Below are positions 8,175 to 16,119 of a stretch of DNA of 64,000 nucleotides, one piece after another. Source of the DNA: JAICYJ01 sp963797565 (GTDB taxonomy: Bacteria > Actinomycetota > Thermoleophilia > Gaiellales > JAICJC01). The notes beneath the pieces were generated by a model, which saw only the letters and a program-made list of their open reading frames with translations, made no database searches and was not told where the DNA came from. Both the position numbers and the translations under genes were made by a program. The DNA lies in contig CAWCPM010000007.1 in the NCBI GenBank assembly GCA_963797565.1, positions 48,983-112,982 on the forward strand, written 5' to 3'. Numbering within the stretch: the stretch's first letter is position 1; each line of letters starts with the position of its first letter.

Positions 8175-9217
8175 CCGAGGTGCTGCGGTCTGAAGCTGAG
8201 CTGGCCACCGTCGACGAAGCTCCGCCGACCCTCGCCGAGTTCATCGACTCATCGGGGCTGCGGTCGATCGTGATCGGCACGTCCAAGGACCCGAACGCGA
8301 AGGTCACCGTGCTGCTGGTGTCACCAAAGGACAGGGTTCCGGTACTGGCGATCAAGGCTCCGACCACGGAAGCCGCCGCCCGAGCGGTCGAGTGTGAGCG
8401 GCGGGTGCTGGTCGAGCTGGCAACCACGCTGCCCGAGGAGCTCACATCCACCATCCCACGCCCGGTCTGCACGGTCGACTTCGAGGGACGGTCGGGGCTT
8501 GTCACGACCGCCCTCACCGGCACACCGATGACACGCGATTACCTCCGGCACGACCGCGAGGCGGAGACCCGGCACCATTTCGCCGCGCTGGCACGGTGGC
8601 TGGACGCACTGCAAACCGCGACAGCCGGCGACATGACCCCGATCGACATGGACGGGGGTGTCGCCAGTCGCATCCGACGGCGGTTCCGCGACGACCCCGC
8701 GGTGGGCTCCGACCTGACGCGATTCGCCGAGATCAGCGCACGACTGCGGGAGCATTCCGTGCCACGCACCGTCGTTCACGGTGACCTGTGGTTTGGCAAC
8801 CTCCTGCTCTGTCGCGGCCGGCTCACGGGTGTTGTCGATTGGGAGGACGCCGACCTCCGTGGCGAACCGGTGCGCGACCTGATCCGTTTCGCGATCGCCT
8901 ATGCGCTGTATCTCGATCGGGGCACGAGGCCCGGTCGCCGTGTCCGCGGGTTCCCCGGATTGCGGGCATCGCGGTGGGGCGCCGGGATCGGCTTTGGGAT
9001 CAACGGCAGCGGGTGGTTCCCCGAGCTGTTCCGCGGCTTCGTCCGGGACGGGCTGAGCCGGCTCGGTGCGCCACCGGAGCTGTGGCGTGACGCGGTGCTG
9101 GCCGGTGTGGCCGAGGTGGCAGCCCGCGCCGACGATTCCGGATTTGCCGGTGCCCACCTCGCGCTGTTCCGGCAGCTGTCAACGGCTCAGCCTCGATCGA
9201 GGGCCGGAGCCTGGTGA
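8171..9217 (+). CDS. APH/choline-kinase-fold phosphotransferase
   Basis: A 348-aa kinase of the aminoglycoside-phosphotransferase/choline-kinase fold. The catalytic loop is VVHGDLWFGNLLL with Asp205 and the following Asn, and the metal-binding motif is VVDWEDA in place of DFD. The N-terminal lobe has an AIKAP strand that could supply the ATP-binding lysine. ATGA and GTGA overlaps tie it to both neighbours. In this setting it more likely phosphorylates a sugar, polyol or amino-alcohol of the polymer pathway than an antibiotic. It is the second phosphotransferase-type gene flanking the RtcB homologue. Confidence 0.8.
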   Translation: MTEVLRSEAELATVDEAPPTLAEFIDSSGLRSIVIGTSKDPNAKVTVLLVSPKDRVPVLAIKAPTTEAAARAVECERRVLVELATTLPEELTSTIPRPVCTVDFEGRSGLVTTALTGTPMTRDYLRHDREAETRHHFAALARWLDALQTATAGDMTPIDMDGGVASRIRRRFRDDPAVGSDLTRFAEISARLREHSVPRTVVHGDLWFGNLLLCRGRLTGVVDWEDADLRGEPVRDLIRFAIAYALYLDRGTRPGRRVRGFPGLRASRWGAGIGFGINGSGWFPELFRGFVRDGLSRLGAPPELWRDAVLAGVAEVAARADDSGFAGAHLALFRQLSTAQPRSRAGAW

Positions 9218-10524
9218 CGACCGAAACCCTGAACCCGCCTCTGTGGGGCGCAGCTCGGACTGTGGCCGCACCTCCGGCACCCCGGCCCGTCACCGCCCCG
9301 ACGCGGACGTTCACGCATACGAGGCTTCCTCTGGTCACCACCGCTGCGGCGATTGCGATGCTGCCGCTGACCGAGCCGCGCGGCCCCGCAAACCTGGGGC
9401 CGGCCGATGTCTTGATCGTGGTTTCGATCTGCGCATGGGTGTGGTCGAGCGCGGTCAGCGGACGACGACTCTGGTTCCCGTACGCGCTGGCCGCGGGTTT
9501 GATGATCGTCGGCGGTGCGATCGGTGCGCTGGCCGGGCCGGTACCGTCGGCCGGGCTGCTCGCGCTCGCCCAGGACGTGCTGCTGCTCGTCTGGTGCTGG
9601 ACAGTCGCGAACGTCGGAAGCAGGCCCGCTCACGCCCGCGTGCTCTTCCGCGCGTGGGCCGGCAGCTCGATCGTCTGGGCCGGCCTCCTGCTGGCCGGCT
9701 TGCTGGCCGGAGCTCCAGCCGTGACGGGGCAGGTGCCCAAGACCGGGGTGCGTACCACGTTGACCTTCGGCGACCCCAACGTCTGCGCGAACTACTTCGT
9801 GATTTCGATCATGATCATCTGCGCCACCGGGTACCCGCGGCATCGATTGCTGCGAGCCGCGGCGTACTCAGCGTTGGTCGCAGCCATCTTTTCGACCGGG
9901 TCAAACAGCGGGCTGGTCGCGCTCGCGGTGTGCGTGTCCATCGCGGTGATCCTCGGCGTTCGCAGGCGGGCCGGGCTCGTGCCCGCCATCGCGTGTCTGG
10001 CGGCCATCATCCTCTGCGCCGTCGCGGCGGCGGCCACCATCAGCGTTAACTCGATCCAGCAGCGCGCATCAACCAGCAGCTACGCGTTCGTGCGTGAAGG
10101 GATCGGGAGAGGTGAGCAGAGTGTCACCGAGCGCACGACCGTGCTCGGCGAGAGCACCCATCTGTATGAGACCGGTGGCGTTCTGGGGGCCGGGCCGGTC
10201 TCGACCAAGCCGCGGCTGATCGCATCGATGGCGCCGTATCCGAAGGAGGCGCACGATGACTACTTCGCTTCGTTGATGGAGCGCGGCGTGATCGGAGCCC
10301 TCGGCCTGATGGTGCTGCTCGCGAGCGCCCTCGTACGCGGTGGGACGTTGCTTCGTCGCACCGTCGGCGCCGGCGTGGGCTCCGTGCTGTCGCGGCCGCA
10401 CGCGGTCGTTTCGGCACTGATCGGAACGATGATCACGATGACCGTGTTCGAGCTTCTCCACGTGCGCCACGTGTGGGCATTGTTCGCGCTGGTGGCGGCC
10501 GCGTCGCTTTGGGAACGCGAATGA
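9214..10524 (+). CDS. O-antigen ligase/polymerase (Wzy/WaaL-like)
   Basis: A 436-aa multi-pass membrane protein with about ten hydrophobic segments. The family signature region includes RTTLTFGDPNVCANYF followed by FSTGSNSGLVAL, and a large extracytoplasmic loop ending in KEAHDDYFASLMERGVIG, where O-antigen ligases carry the conserved H-x-D/N-xx motif (here H-D-D-Y). It should polymerise the lipid-linked repeat unit or transfer the chain at the outer face of the membrane. GTGA overlap upstream and ATGA overlap downstream with the flippase place it in the same transcript. Confidence 0.87.
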   Translation: MTTETLNPPLWGAARTVAAPPAPRPVTAPTRTFTHTRLPLVTTAAAIAMLPLTEPRGPANLGPADVLIVVSICAWVWSSAVSGRRLWFPYALAAGLMIVGGAIGALAGPVPSAGLLALAQDVLLLVWCWTVANVGSRPAHARVLFRAWAGSSIVWAGLLLAGLLAGAPAVTGQVPKTGVRTTLTFGDPNVCANYFVISIMIICATGYPRHRLLRAAAYSALVAAIFSTGSNSGLVALAVCVSIAVILGVRRRAGLVPAIACLAAIILCAVAAAATISVNSIQQRASTSSYAFVREGIGRGEQSVTERTTVLGESTHLYETGGVLGAGPVSTKPRLIASMAPYPKEAHDDYFASLMERGVIGALGLMVLLASALVRGGTLLRRTVGAGVGSVLSRPHAVVSALIGTMITMTVFELLHVRHVWALFALVAAASLWERE

Positions 10525-11831
10525 AGGCGTACATCTCCAGCGTCAGGAACCGGATCGGCGCCCTGTTCGTCAAGCTCCTGGCCAACATGGCTGCCAGGGC
10601 CGTGGCACTGGCCTGCGTCGCCCTCGCGACTATCGTCGTGGCCCGCACGGAGGGTGCCGCCGGAGTGGGAATCTACGCGCTCTTGCGCGTCCTGCCTGGC
10701 CTGCTGGGGGTCGTCGTATCCTGCGGCCTCCCCGGAGCGATTGCGTTCTTCCTGGCGGGGCCGTCTCGCGATGATCGCCGGTTGCCGTTGACGATCGTCG
10801 CCATGGCGGCGTTGGGTGGAGGCGCCGGCATGGTGCTCTGGCTCGCCGCGACGCCGATGCTGAGCGCTCACCTGTTCGATGGGGTGTCGATGTCGCTCGT
10901 GGCTGTGGCGGGCGTCACCGTCCTCACCCAACTCTTCGTGGCGACGGCCAAGTCCTGCTCTCAGGGCAGCGGTGATCTGCGCGGAGCCAACATCGTGATC
11001 ATCAACGAGGAGTTCATGTTCCTGCCGGTCTACGGCCTCTTCCTCGCCGCCGGCGTTTCGGGAAGCGGCGTGCTGATCGTGAGCCTGCTTGGCGCCGACC
11101 TGTTGGCGATCGCCTGGGGATGGGCTCGGCTGGCCCGCAGAGGGATGTTCCGGGGGGTGGAACGCCCGTCCATCCCGCTCAGCAAGCAGATCGCAGCCTA
11201 CGGGCTCCGCGCCCAGATCGGCGGGATCATGTCGCTGCTGAACCTGCGGCTGGACTTCATCATCCTGACCGTGCTGACCGGCCCCGCCGTGCTCGGTGTC
11301 TACGCGATCGCGTCGAAGTTCGCCGAGTTGATCAAGGTGCCCGGCCTCGCCCTGACCTATGTGCTCTATCCGCAGTACTCGAGCGACGGCAGGGAACGGG
11401 CGACCGCGGCAGCGCGCCGGCTGATTCCACGAGCCGGCATCGCTCTGGCCGCCGGGGTGATCCCGCTTTGGCTGATGTCGGGCTGGCTGATCCCGGCCCT
11501 GTACGGCACCGCCTTCACAAGCGCCGTCACGCCCGCCCGGATCATCCTGCTCGGGCTCGTGCTGGAGGGTGTGGCGGGAGTGATCTCCGCCTACCTCTAC
11601 GGCGTCGGGCGACCCGGCCTCAACTCCTGCGCCATGGGCGTGGGCCTGGCGGTCTGCGTCGTGCTCGATCTGCTGCTGATCCCGCCGTTTGGATCGACCG
11701 GAGCGGCGGCCGCGTCGGCGGCCACCTACCTCACCAGCACCTTCGCCCTGGTCGCATGCTTCGGATGGCTGCAGCGGTCGGGCTCAGACATCCCCAACCC
11801 ACGGGCCGTGGCGACCACCGACCCGGGCTAG
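10521..11831 (+). CDS. Wzx-type polysaccharide flippase (MOP superfamily)
   Basis: A 436-aa membrane protein with 12-14 hydrophobic segments and the polysaccharide-exporter layout (MATE/MVF-related). It starts with a short cytosolic region followed by a helix at residues 25-42, and has the family-typical RAQIGGIMSLLNLRLDF segment in the middle (about residues 231-247), where flippases of this group carry a charged central helix. It should move the undecaprenyl-linked repeat unit to the outer leaflet for the polymerase encoded just upstream. ATG overlaps the previous stop as ATGA. Confidence 0.88.
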   Translation: MKAYISSVRNRIGALFVKLLANMAARAVALACVALATIVVARTEGAAGVGIYALLRVLPGLLGVVVSCGLPGAIAFFLAGPSRDDRRLPLTIVAMAALGGGAGMVLWLAATPMLSAHLFDGVSMSLVAVAGVTVLTQLFVATAKSCSQGSGDLRGANIVIINEEFMFLPVYGLFLAAGVSGSGVLIVSLLGADLLAIAWGWARLARRGMFRGVERPSIPLSKQIAAYGLRAQIGGIMSLLNLRLDFIILTVLTGPAVLGVYAIASKFAELIKVPGLALTYVLYPQYSSDGRERATAAARRLIPRAGIALAAGVIPLWLMSGWLIPALYGTAFTSAVTPARIILLGLVLEGVAGVISAYLYGVGRPGLNSCAMGVGLAVCVVLDLLLIPPFGSTGAAAASAATYLTSTFALVACFGWLQRSGSDIPNPRAVATTDPG

Positions 11832-11844
11832 CGGCTCTCACTCC

Positions 11845-12771
11845 ATGTCAGCACAAGAACTGCCAACCGCCCACCCTCCGGTTCTCGCCCGCGGCGGTGT
11901 CCGCACGGTCGCGGCGAACTGCCTGCGTCCCACAGACCCCTCGGCGCCGCGTCATGCCTTCACGGTCGATGTCGAGGATTGGTACCAGTCGTGCATCGAC
12001 TTCGATGCGCCCATCAACGATCGCGTGGTCAGGAACGTGGATCGGATCCTGGAGATGCTGAGCCGCACGAACGTGCGGGGCACGTTCTTCGTCCAGGGCA
12101 TGGTCGCCGAGGCGCTCCCGCGTATGGTCGAGGCGTTGGTGCGCGAAGGCCACGAGGTCCAGTCTCACGGCTACAGCCACAGGCCGTTGAATCGGATGAA
12201 CCAGGCTGCGCTCAGAGACGAGGTGGAACGGGCCAAGAAGACGGTTGAGGACGCGGCCGGGACGAGTGTCACGGCCTTTCGCGCGCAGGATTTCTCCGTG
12301 CTGGGATCCAACCTCTGGGCGCTGGAGACAATCGCCGGCGTGGGGTTCGAAATCGACTCGTCGATCTTTCCCATGCAATCGGCTCGCTACGGCATCGGCG
12401 GCTGGACGCTGGCCCCGCACCACGTCAATCTCAGTGGAGGGGTGCGATTGCTGGAGGTGCCGGTTGCCATCTGGGCGCGCGGCTCGCTGCGCGTGCCCGT
12501 GGCGGGAGGTGGATACTTCCGCGTCCTGCCGGAGGCGGTGCTCGAGCGAGCGATCCGCTCGATCGACACCGCCGGGCGGCCGGCGGTCATCTACTGCCAT
12601 CCGTACGAGTTCGCTCCGGACGAGCTGGCGGGGTATCCCAACCTGCCGTGGAAGCTTCGAGTCTCCCAGGGGCTCGGCCGATCCCGGTTCGAGGCGCGAA
12701 TGACCAGGCTCCTGCGCAACGTGCCGTTCGGCTCGCTCCGGGACGTCCTGGACGCGTGGAGCGTGCGGTGA
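11845..12771 (+). CDS. Polysaccharide deacetylase (NodB fold, exopolysaccharide-locus type)
   Basis: A 308-aa NodB-fold deacetylase. The catalytic/metal aspartates are in FTVDVEDWYQ (Asp42, Asp45) and the zinc histidines are His108 and His112 in SHGYSH. IYCHPYEF near residue 252 carries the other catalytic histidine. The sequence resembles the subfamily encoded in exosortase/PEP-CTERM-type exopolysaccharide loci. No signal peptide is visible, so it probably acts on cytosolic or lipid-linked saccharide. ATG 11845 follows the flippase stop by 13 bases; the end overlaps the next gene (GTGA). Confidence 0.9.
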   Translation: MSAQELPTAHPPVLARGGVRTVAANCLRPTDPSAPRHAFTVDVEDWYQSCIDFDAPINDRVVRNVDRILEMLSRTNVRGTFFVQGMVAEALPRMVEALVREGHEVQSHGYSHRPLNRMNQAALRDEVERAKKTVEDAAGTSVTAFRAQDFSVLGSNLWALETIAGVGFEIDSSIFPMQSARYGIGGWTLAPHHVNLSGGVRLLEVPVAIWARGSLRVPVAGGGYFRVLPEAVLERAIRSIDTAGRPAVIYCHPYEFAPDELAGYPNLPWKLRVSQGLGRSRFEARMTRLLRNVPFGSLRDVLDAWSVR

Positions 12772-13514
12772 ACGTCGTGTTCATCACCACCGACGACCCG
12801 CTCTATCTACCGGGGTTCTTTGACCGCGTGCTCACCGGGCGGCCCGACACGATCGCCGTTCTGGTCGCACCACCGCTGTACGGTGACCAGACGACCATCG
12901 GCGCCGCCTGGCGGTATCTCCGGACGTTCGGGGTTCGCGCGACCTTCGGGCTGGCGAAGCGGTCGCTGGATGCCAGGTTTGCCAAGCGGTCAGTGGCCGC
13001 CACCTGTCAGCGCCGGGGCGTTCGGTGTGTGCACGTCAAGGACGTGAATAGCCCGAGCGTCCTGCGCTGGCTGGAGGAGCAGTCGACCGACGTCGTCGTC
13101 TCGGTCAGCTGTCCCCAGATCTTCAAGCGGCCGCTGATCGACCTTCCGCGGCTCGGCTGCCTGAACCTGCACGGGGCGATCCTTCCCAACTATCGGGGCG
13201 TCCTGCCGAGCTTCTGGATGCTCGCGAACGGCGAGCGAATGGCCGGCGTTTCGCTGTTCTTCGTCAACGAGGACATCGACGGCGGCGACCTCTGCGGACA
13301 GCGCATATTCGAGATCGGGGATGCCGATACCCTCGACAGCCTGATCCGGCGGTCGAAGGCGGTCGCCGCGGAGCTGGTGCTCGACGCGCTCGACGGGATC
13401 GAGTCTGACACGGTCGTTCGCGAGCCGCTCGACCTGGATTCGGGGTCGTACTACAGCTGGCCCGACCAGGCGGCCGTGCGGCGATTCCGCACATCGGGCC
13501 GGCGTCTCTGGTAG
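12768..13514 (+). CDS. Formyltransferase-family protein (sugar N-formyltransferase candidate)
   Basis: A 248-aa protein with the N10-formyl-tetrahydrofolate-dependent formyltransferase fold. The catalytic triad residues are visible as Asn133-x-His135 in LNLHGAILPNYRG and Asp171 in NEDIDGGDL. It lacks the C-terminal tRNA-recognition domain of methionyl-tRNA formyltransferase, as sugar formyltransferases do. GTGA overlap with the deacetylase puts it at the end of the operon. Together with the StrS-type aminotransferase it suggests a formamido sugar in the polymer; the exact sugar is not deducible. Confidence 0.85.
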   Translation: MNVVFITTDDPLYLPGFFDRVLTGRPDTIAVLVAPPLYGDQTTIGAAWRYLRTFGVRATFGLAKRSLDARFAKRSVAATCQRRGVRCVHVKDVNSPSVLRWLEEQSTDVVVSVSCPQIFKRPLIDLPRLGCLNLHGAILPNYRGVLPSFWMLANGERMAGVSLFFVNEDIDGGDLCGQRIFEIGDADTLDSLIRRSKAVAAELVLDALDGIESDTVVREPLDLDSGSYYSWPDQAAVRRFRTSGRRLW

Positions 13515-13545
13515 ACGTCGTCGGCGCGTGCTCTCGACGGCCGGG

Positions 13546-14508
13546 CTAGCGCTGGTCGTTGTGGCGCTTCATGACGCGCGCGAGCGCAGGCTGGTTCTCG
13601 AGGGCCTGGGGCGCCGGGCAGCTTGCCGGCGTGCACTGCACTCCGAACGTGTAGCTGTAGTCCATCGCCGGCGCAGGAACCACCAGGCTCCAGGCATGCA
13701 GCATGGCGGTCAACTCGCCGGCCGTCGGAAGCCGGTAATAGGGAGCCTTTCCGTCGGTACGCCCCTCCTGGCCGAACGTCTGGAAGGTCGGCACGATCGC
13801 CCGCCGCGGGATGCCGCTCCGGATTGCGGTATCGACCTTGGCAGCGATCACACCGAGGTCACACGGGGCCGGCGCTCCGCCGGCGTCGAGGTGACAGGGA
13901 TAGGGATCGAGGCCGATCAGGTCGACGTGCGTATGCGAGGGGGCGAGCGCCCGGTATTCACAGCCGGGATGATCGCCGCACAGGTTGGAGCTATCGAGCG
14001 CGACGATAAACGCGACTTGATTCGTGTGGGAGTGAATGTAGTCGGCTCGGGCGGCGATCTCGGAGGCGACCGTCGGACAGATGGATGGATGTGGCTCGTC
14101 CGACAGGTAGTACCCGAACACCTTACTGTTGCCTGCTAAGGCATCGACCTGGGCTTGGAACTGTGGCATGGTGAACCCCGGCGGCGGGCAGGCGGATCCC
14201 GCCGGCGCATTCCCGAGGTTCCCGACCCACACGAGCGCTTTCGCTCCGCGCGGCAGGCGATCCACAACGGCGTTCACCCGCTCCGGGGTACGGGTGCTCC
14301 CGGCGATGTCGAAGAGTGTGAACCCGTCGCTTGCCGCAGGACCAACCCGGCCACCGGTGTTGGGAGCGTAGTGCCACGTTTTCGCGGGTGTGGTTACGGA
14401 TGGAGGTCCCCCCGCGGCGTGATTCCGAAGGATCAGAATGACGACCACGCCGGCGAGCACAGCTGCGACCAGCAGCAGCGTAGGGGATCGGCGAAACCGC
14501 CGGGGCAT
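13546..14508 (-). CDS. Secreted or anchored TIM-barrel glycosidase-like protein
   Basis: A 320-aa protein with an N-terminal hydrophobic segment (residues 10-26) after an RRFRR basic start, then a domain that looks like a glycoside-hydrolase (beta/alpha)8 barrel. Supporting strands are KALVWVGNLG, KVFGYYLSDEPHP with a probable catalytic Asp-Glu pair, VAFIVALD, HVDLIGLDPYP and AIVPTFQTFGQEG. There are several cysteine pairs, as in secreted proteins. It converges on the polysaccharide operon (32-base gap), so it may trim or degrade that polymer. No specific family is claimed. Confidence 0.65.
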   Translation of the reverse strand: MPRRFRRSPTLLLVAAVLAGVVVILILRNHAAGGPPSVTTPAKTWHYAPNTGGRVGPAASDGFTLFDIAGSTRTPERVNAVVDRLPRGAKALVWVGNLGNAPAGSACPPPGFTMPQFQAQVDALAGNSKVFGYYLSDEPHPSICPTVASEIAARADYIHSHTNQVAFIVALDSSNLCGDHPGCEYRALAPSHTHVDLIGLDPYPCHLDAGGAPAPCDLGVIAAKVDTAIRSGIPRRAIVPTFQTFGQEGRTDGKAPYYRLPTAGELTAMLHAWSLVVPAPAMDYSYTFGVQCTPASCPAPQALENQPALARVMKRHNDQR

Positions 14509-14665
14509 CAGTGCTTCTTCGTCGTCATGGTGTCGATAGCGGCTTCGGAGCGATCGGTGTTGTCGATACTAGCAAGAGACAACGAATGCAGCGACTGCAG
14601 CCAAGCTCCCATCGTCGGCATTAACGTTGACAATGCTCCCGGTCGATGAGAGCCTCCATCTCTGG

Positions 14666-16016
14666 ATGTTCGGAACACGTTTCGTGAAACTCGTTCGATT
14701 AGCAGCTCCGTCAACAGCGTTCTCCGGGGTGGCGCTCTGCACCGTCCTCGTCCTGATGCTGGGTACGTCTCAGGCGGTCGCCGCGACCGCGAAGACTCTG
14801 TACGTTGATCGGGCCGATCCGGCGTGTACAAACAGGGGAGTGGGAGCGCGGGCGCATCCGTTTTGCACGATCAGTGCGGCGGCATCAAAGGTGGCCGTTG
14901 GGCAAACGGTGCTGGTGGCGTCGGGGACATATCACGAGACGGTGCGTGTACCGGTTTCGGGAAGGTCGGGTGCGCCGATCAGGTTCACCGCCGCGCCCGG
15001 CGGGTCGGTGACGCTGCGAGGAGGCGCCAACGGCTTTCTGGTCTCGGGCAGGCGCTGGATCACCGTCCACGGGTTCACCGTTACCCGCACGTCCAGCTAC
15101 GGCATCAACGTGACGGATTCCTCGCACATACGGATATCGGTCAACCGCGTGCAATTTTCAGGGTCGCCGGTGAGCGGGAGAACCAGTGCTGGGATTCGCA
15201 TCAGGAATACAACTGATTCCCTGATTGTGCGGAACACGTCTGATCACAACACGTATGCAGGCATCATGGTGATGGGTGTGTCGTCAACTCGCAACGAGGT
15301 GCGCGGAAACACCACCTTCAGCAACGCCGAAGGATATCAGCGTGCCGCTCCGGGGATCCGGATCTACAAGGGTTCCGGGAACGTCGTCGATGACAACGTG
15401 ACGTACGACAACGAGGACTCCGGCATCGAGTGTTACGCAGGGGCAAGCAGCGCCTTGATCTATAACAACATCTCGTACCATAACGGCGATCATGGTATCG
15501 ACGCTTTCGACTGTGCGGGCGCCCGGATCATCGCAAACACCGTGTACGACAACGTGACCGCCGGAATCAACCTCGAGGGCGGCTCGACCCGGGGGACGGT
15601 GGAGAACAACCTCAGCGTCGACAATGGAATTGAGAGTCCGCGCACGCCGGGCGATCTCCGGGTCGATAGCGATTCGACCGCGGGAACGGCCGTCGACTAC
15701 AACACCGTGTTCTCAACGGCCCCCGACACCCTGCTGATCTGGAACTCCGTCGGCTACACCACGCTGGCCGCCTTCCGAGCCGCGAGCGGTCAGATGGCAC
15801 ACGGCGCCGTCGCCGATCCTGAGTGGGCCGACCCGTCGGCGGGCGACTTCCAGCTCACCGCAGGGCTCACCCGCAATCGACTCCGCCAACTCGGGCGTCT
15901 CCGGCCAACCCAGCACCGACATCGGCGGCCACCCTCGGGTCGACGACCCGGCGACGACGGACACCGGCGCCGGCCCGCGCACCTACGACGACCGCGGAGC
16001 CGTCGAATTCCCCTGA
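14666..16016 (+). pseudogene. Secreted right-handed beta-helix protein, frameshifted near its end
   Basis: A secreted parallel beta-helix protein (Beta_helix/NosD-like), probably a polysaccharide-binding or lyase-like surface protein. After a signal peptide (ending about residue 40, TSQAVAA) come TLYVDRADPAC and PFCTISAAA, then many helical turns with N-N/D-G patterns. A frameshift lies in GGG at 15863-15865: removing one G restores SPAIDSANSG...TDIGGHPRVDDPATTDTG...YDDRGAVEF, the ending of the next gene, and stops at 16014-16016. As read, the frame instead runs in basic nonsense to 16081. ATG 14633 is an alternative start. The error may be real or a sequencing error. Confidence 0.75.
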
Positions 16017-16119
16017 CCCACCTACCCATTGGGCTAGGTTATGGTCTAGGAACCGGTAACCGCTGCCTGCGTTTGCGATAATCGCCTCTCCGCTGGTTCC
16101 ATGGACGGAAGGGCATTTT

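Noticed and set aside
8171..9217. Aminoglycoside resistance gene
   Set aside because: The fold is shared by many sugar and choline kinases; the location in a polysaccharide operon makes a resistance role unlikely.
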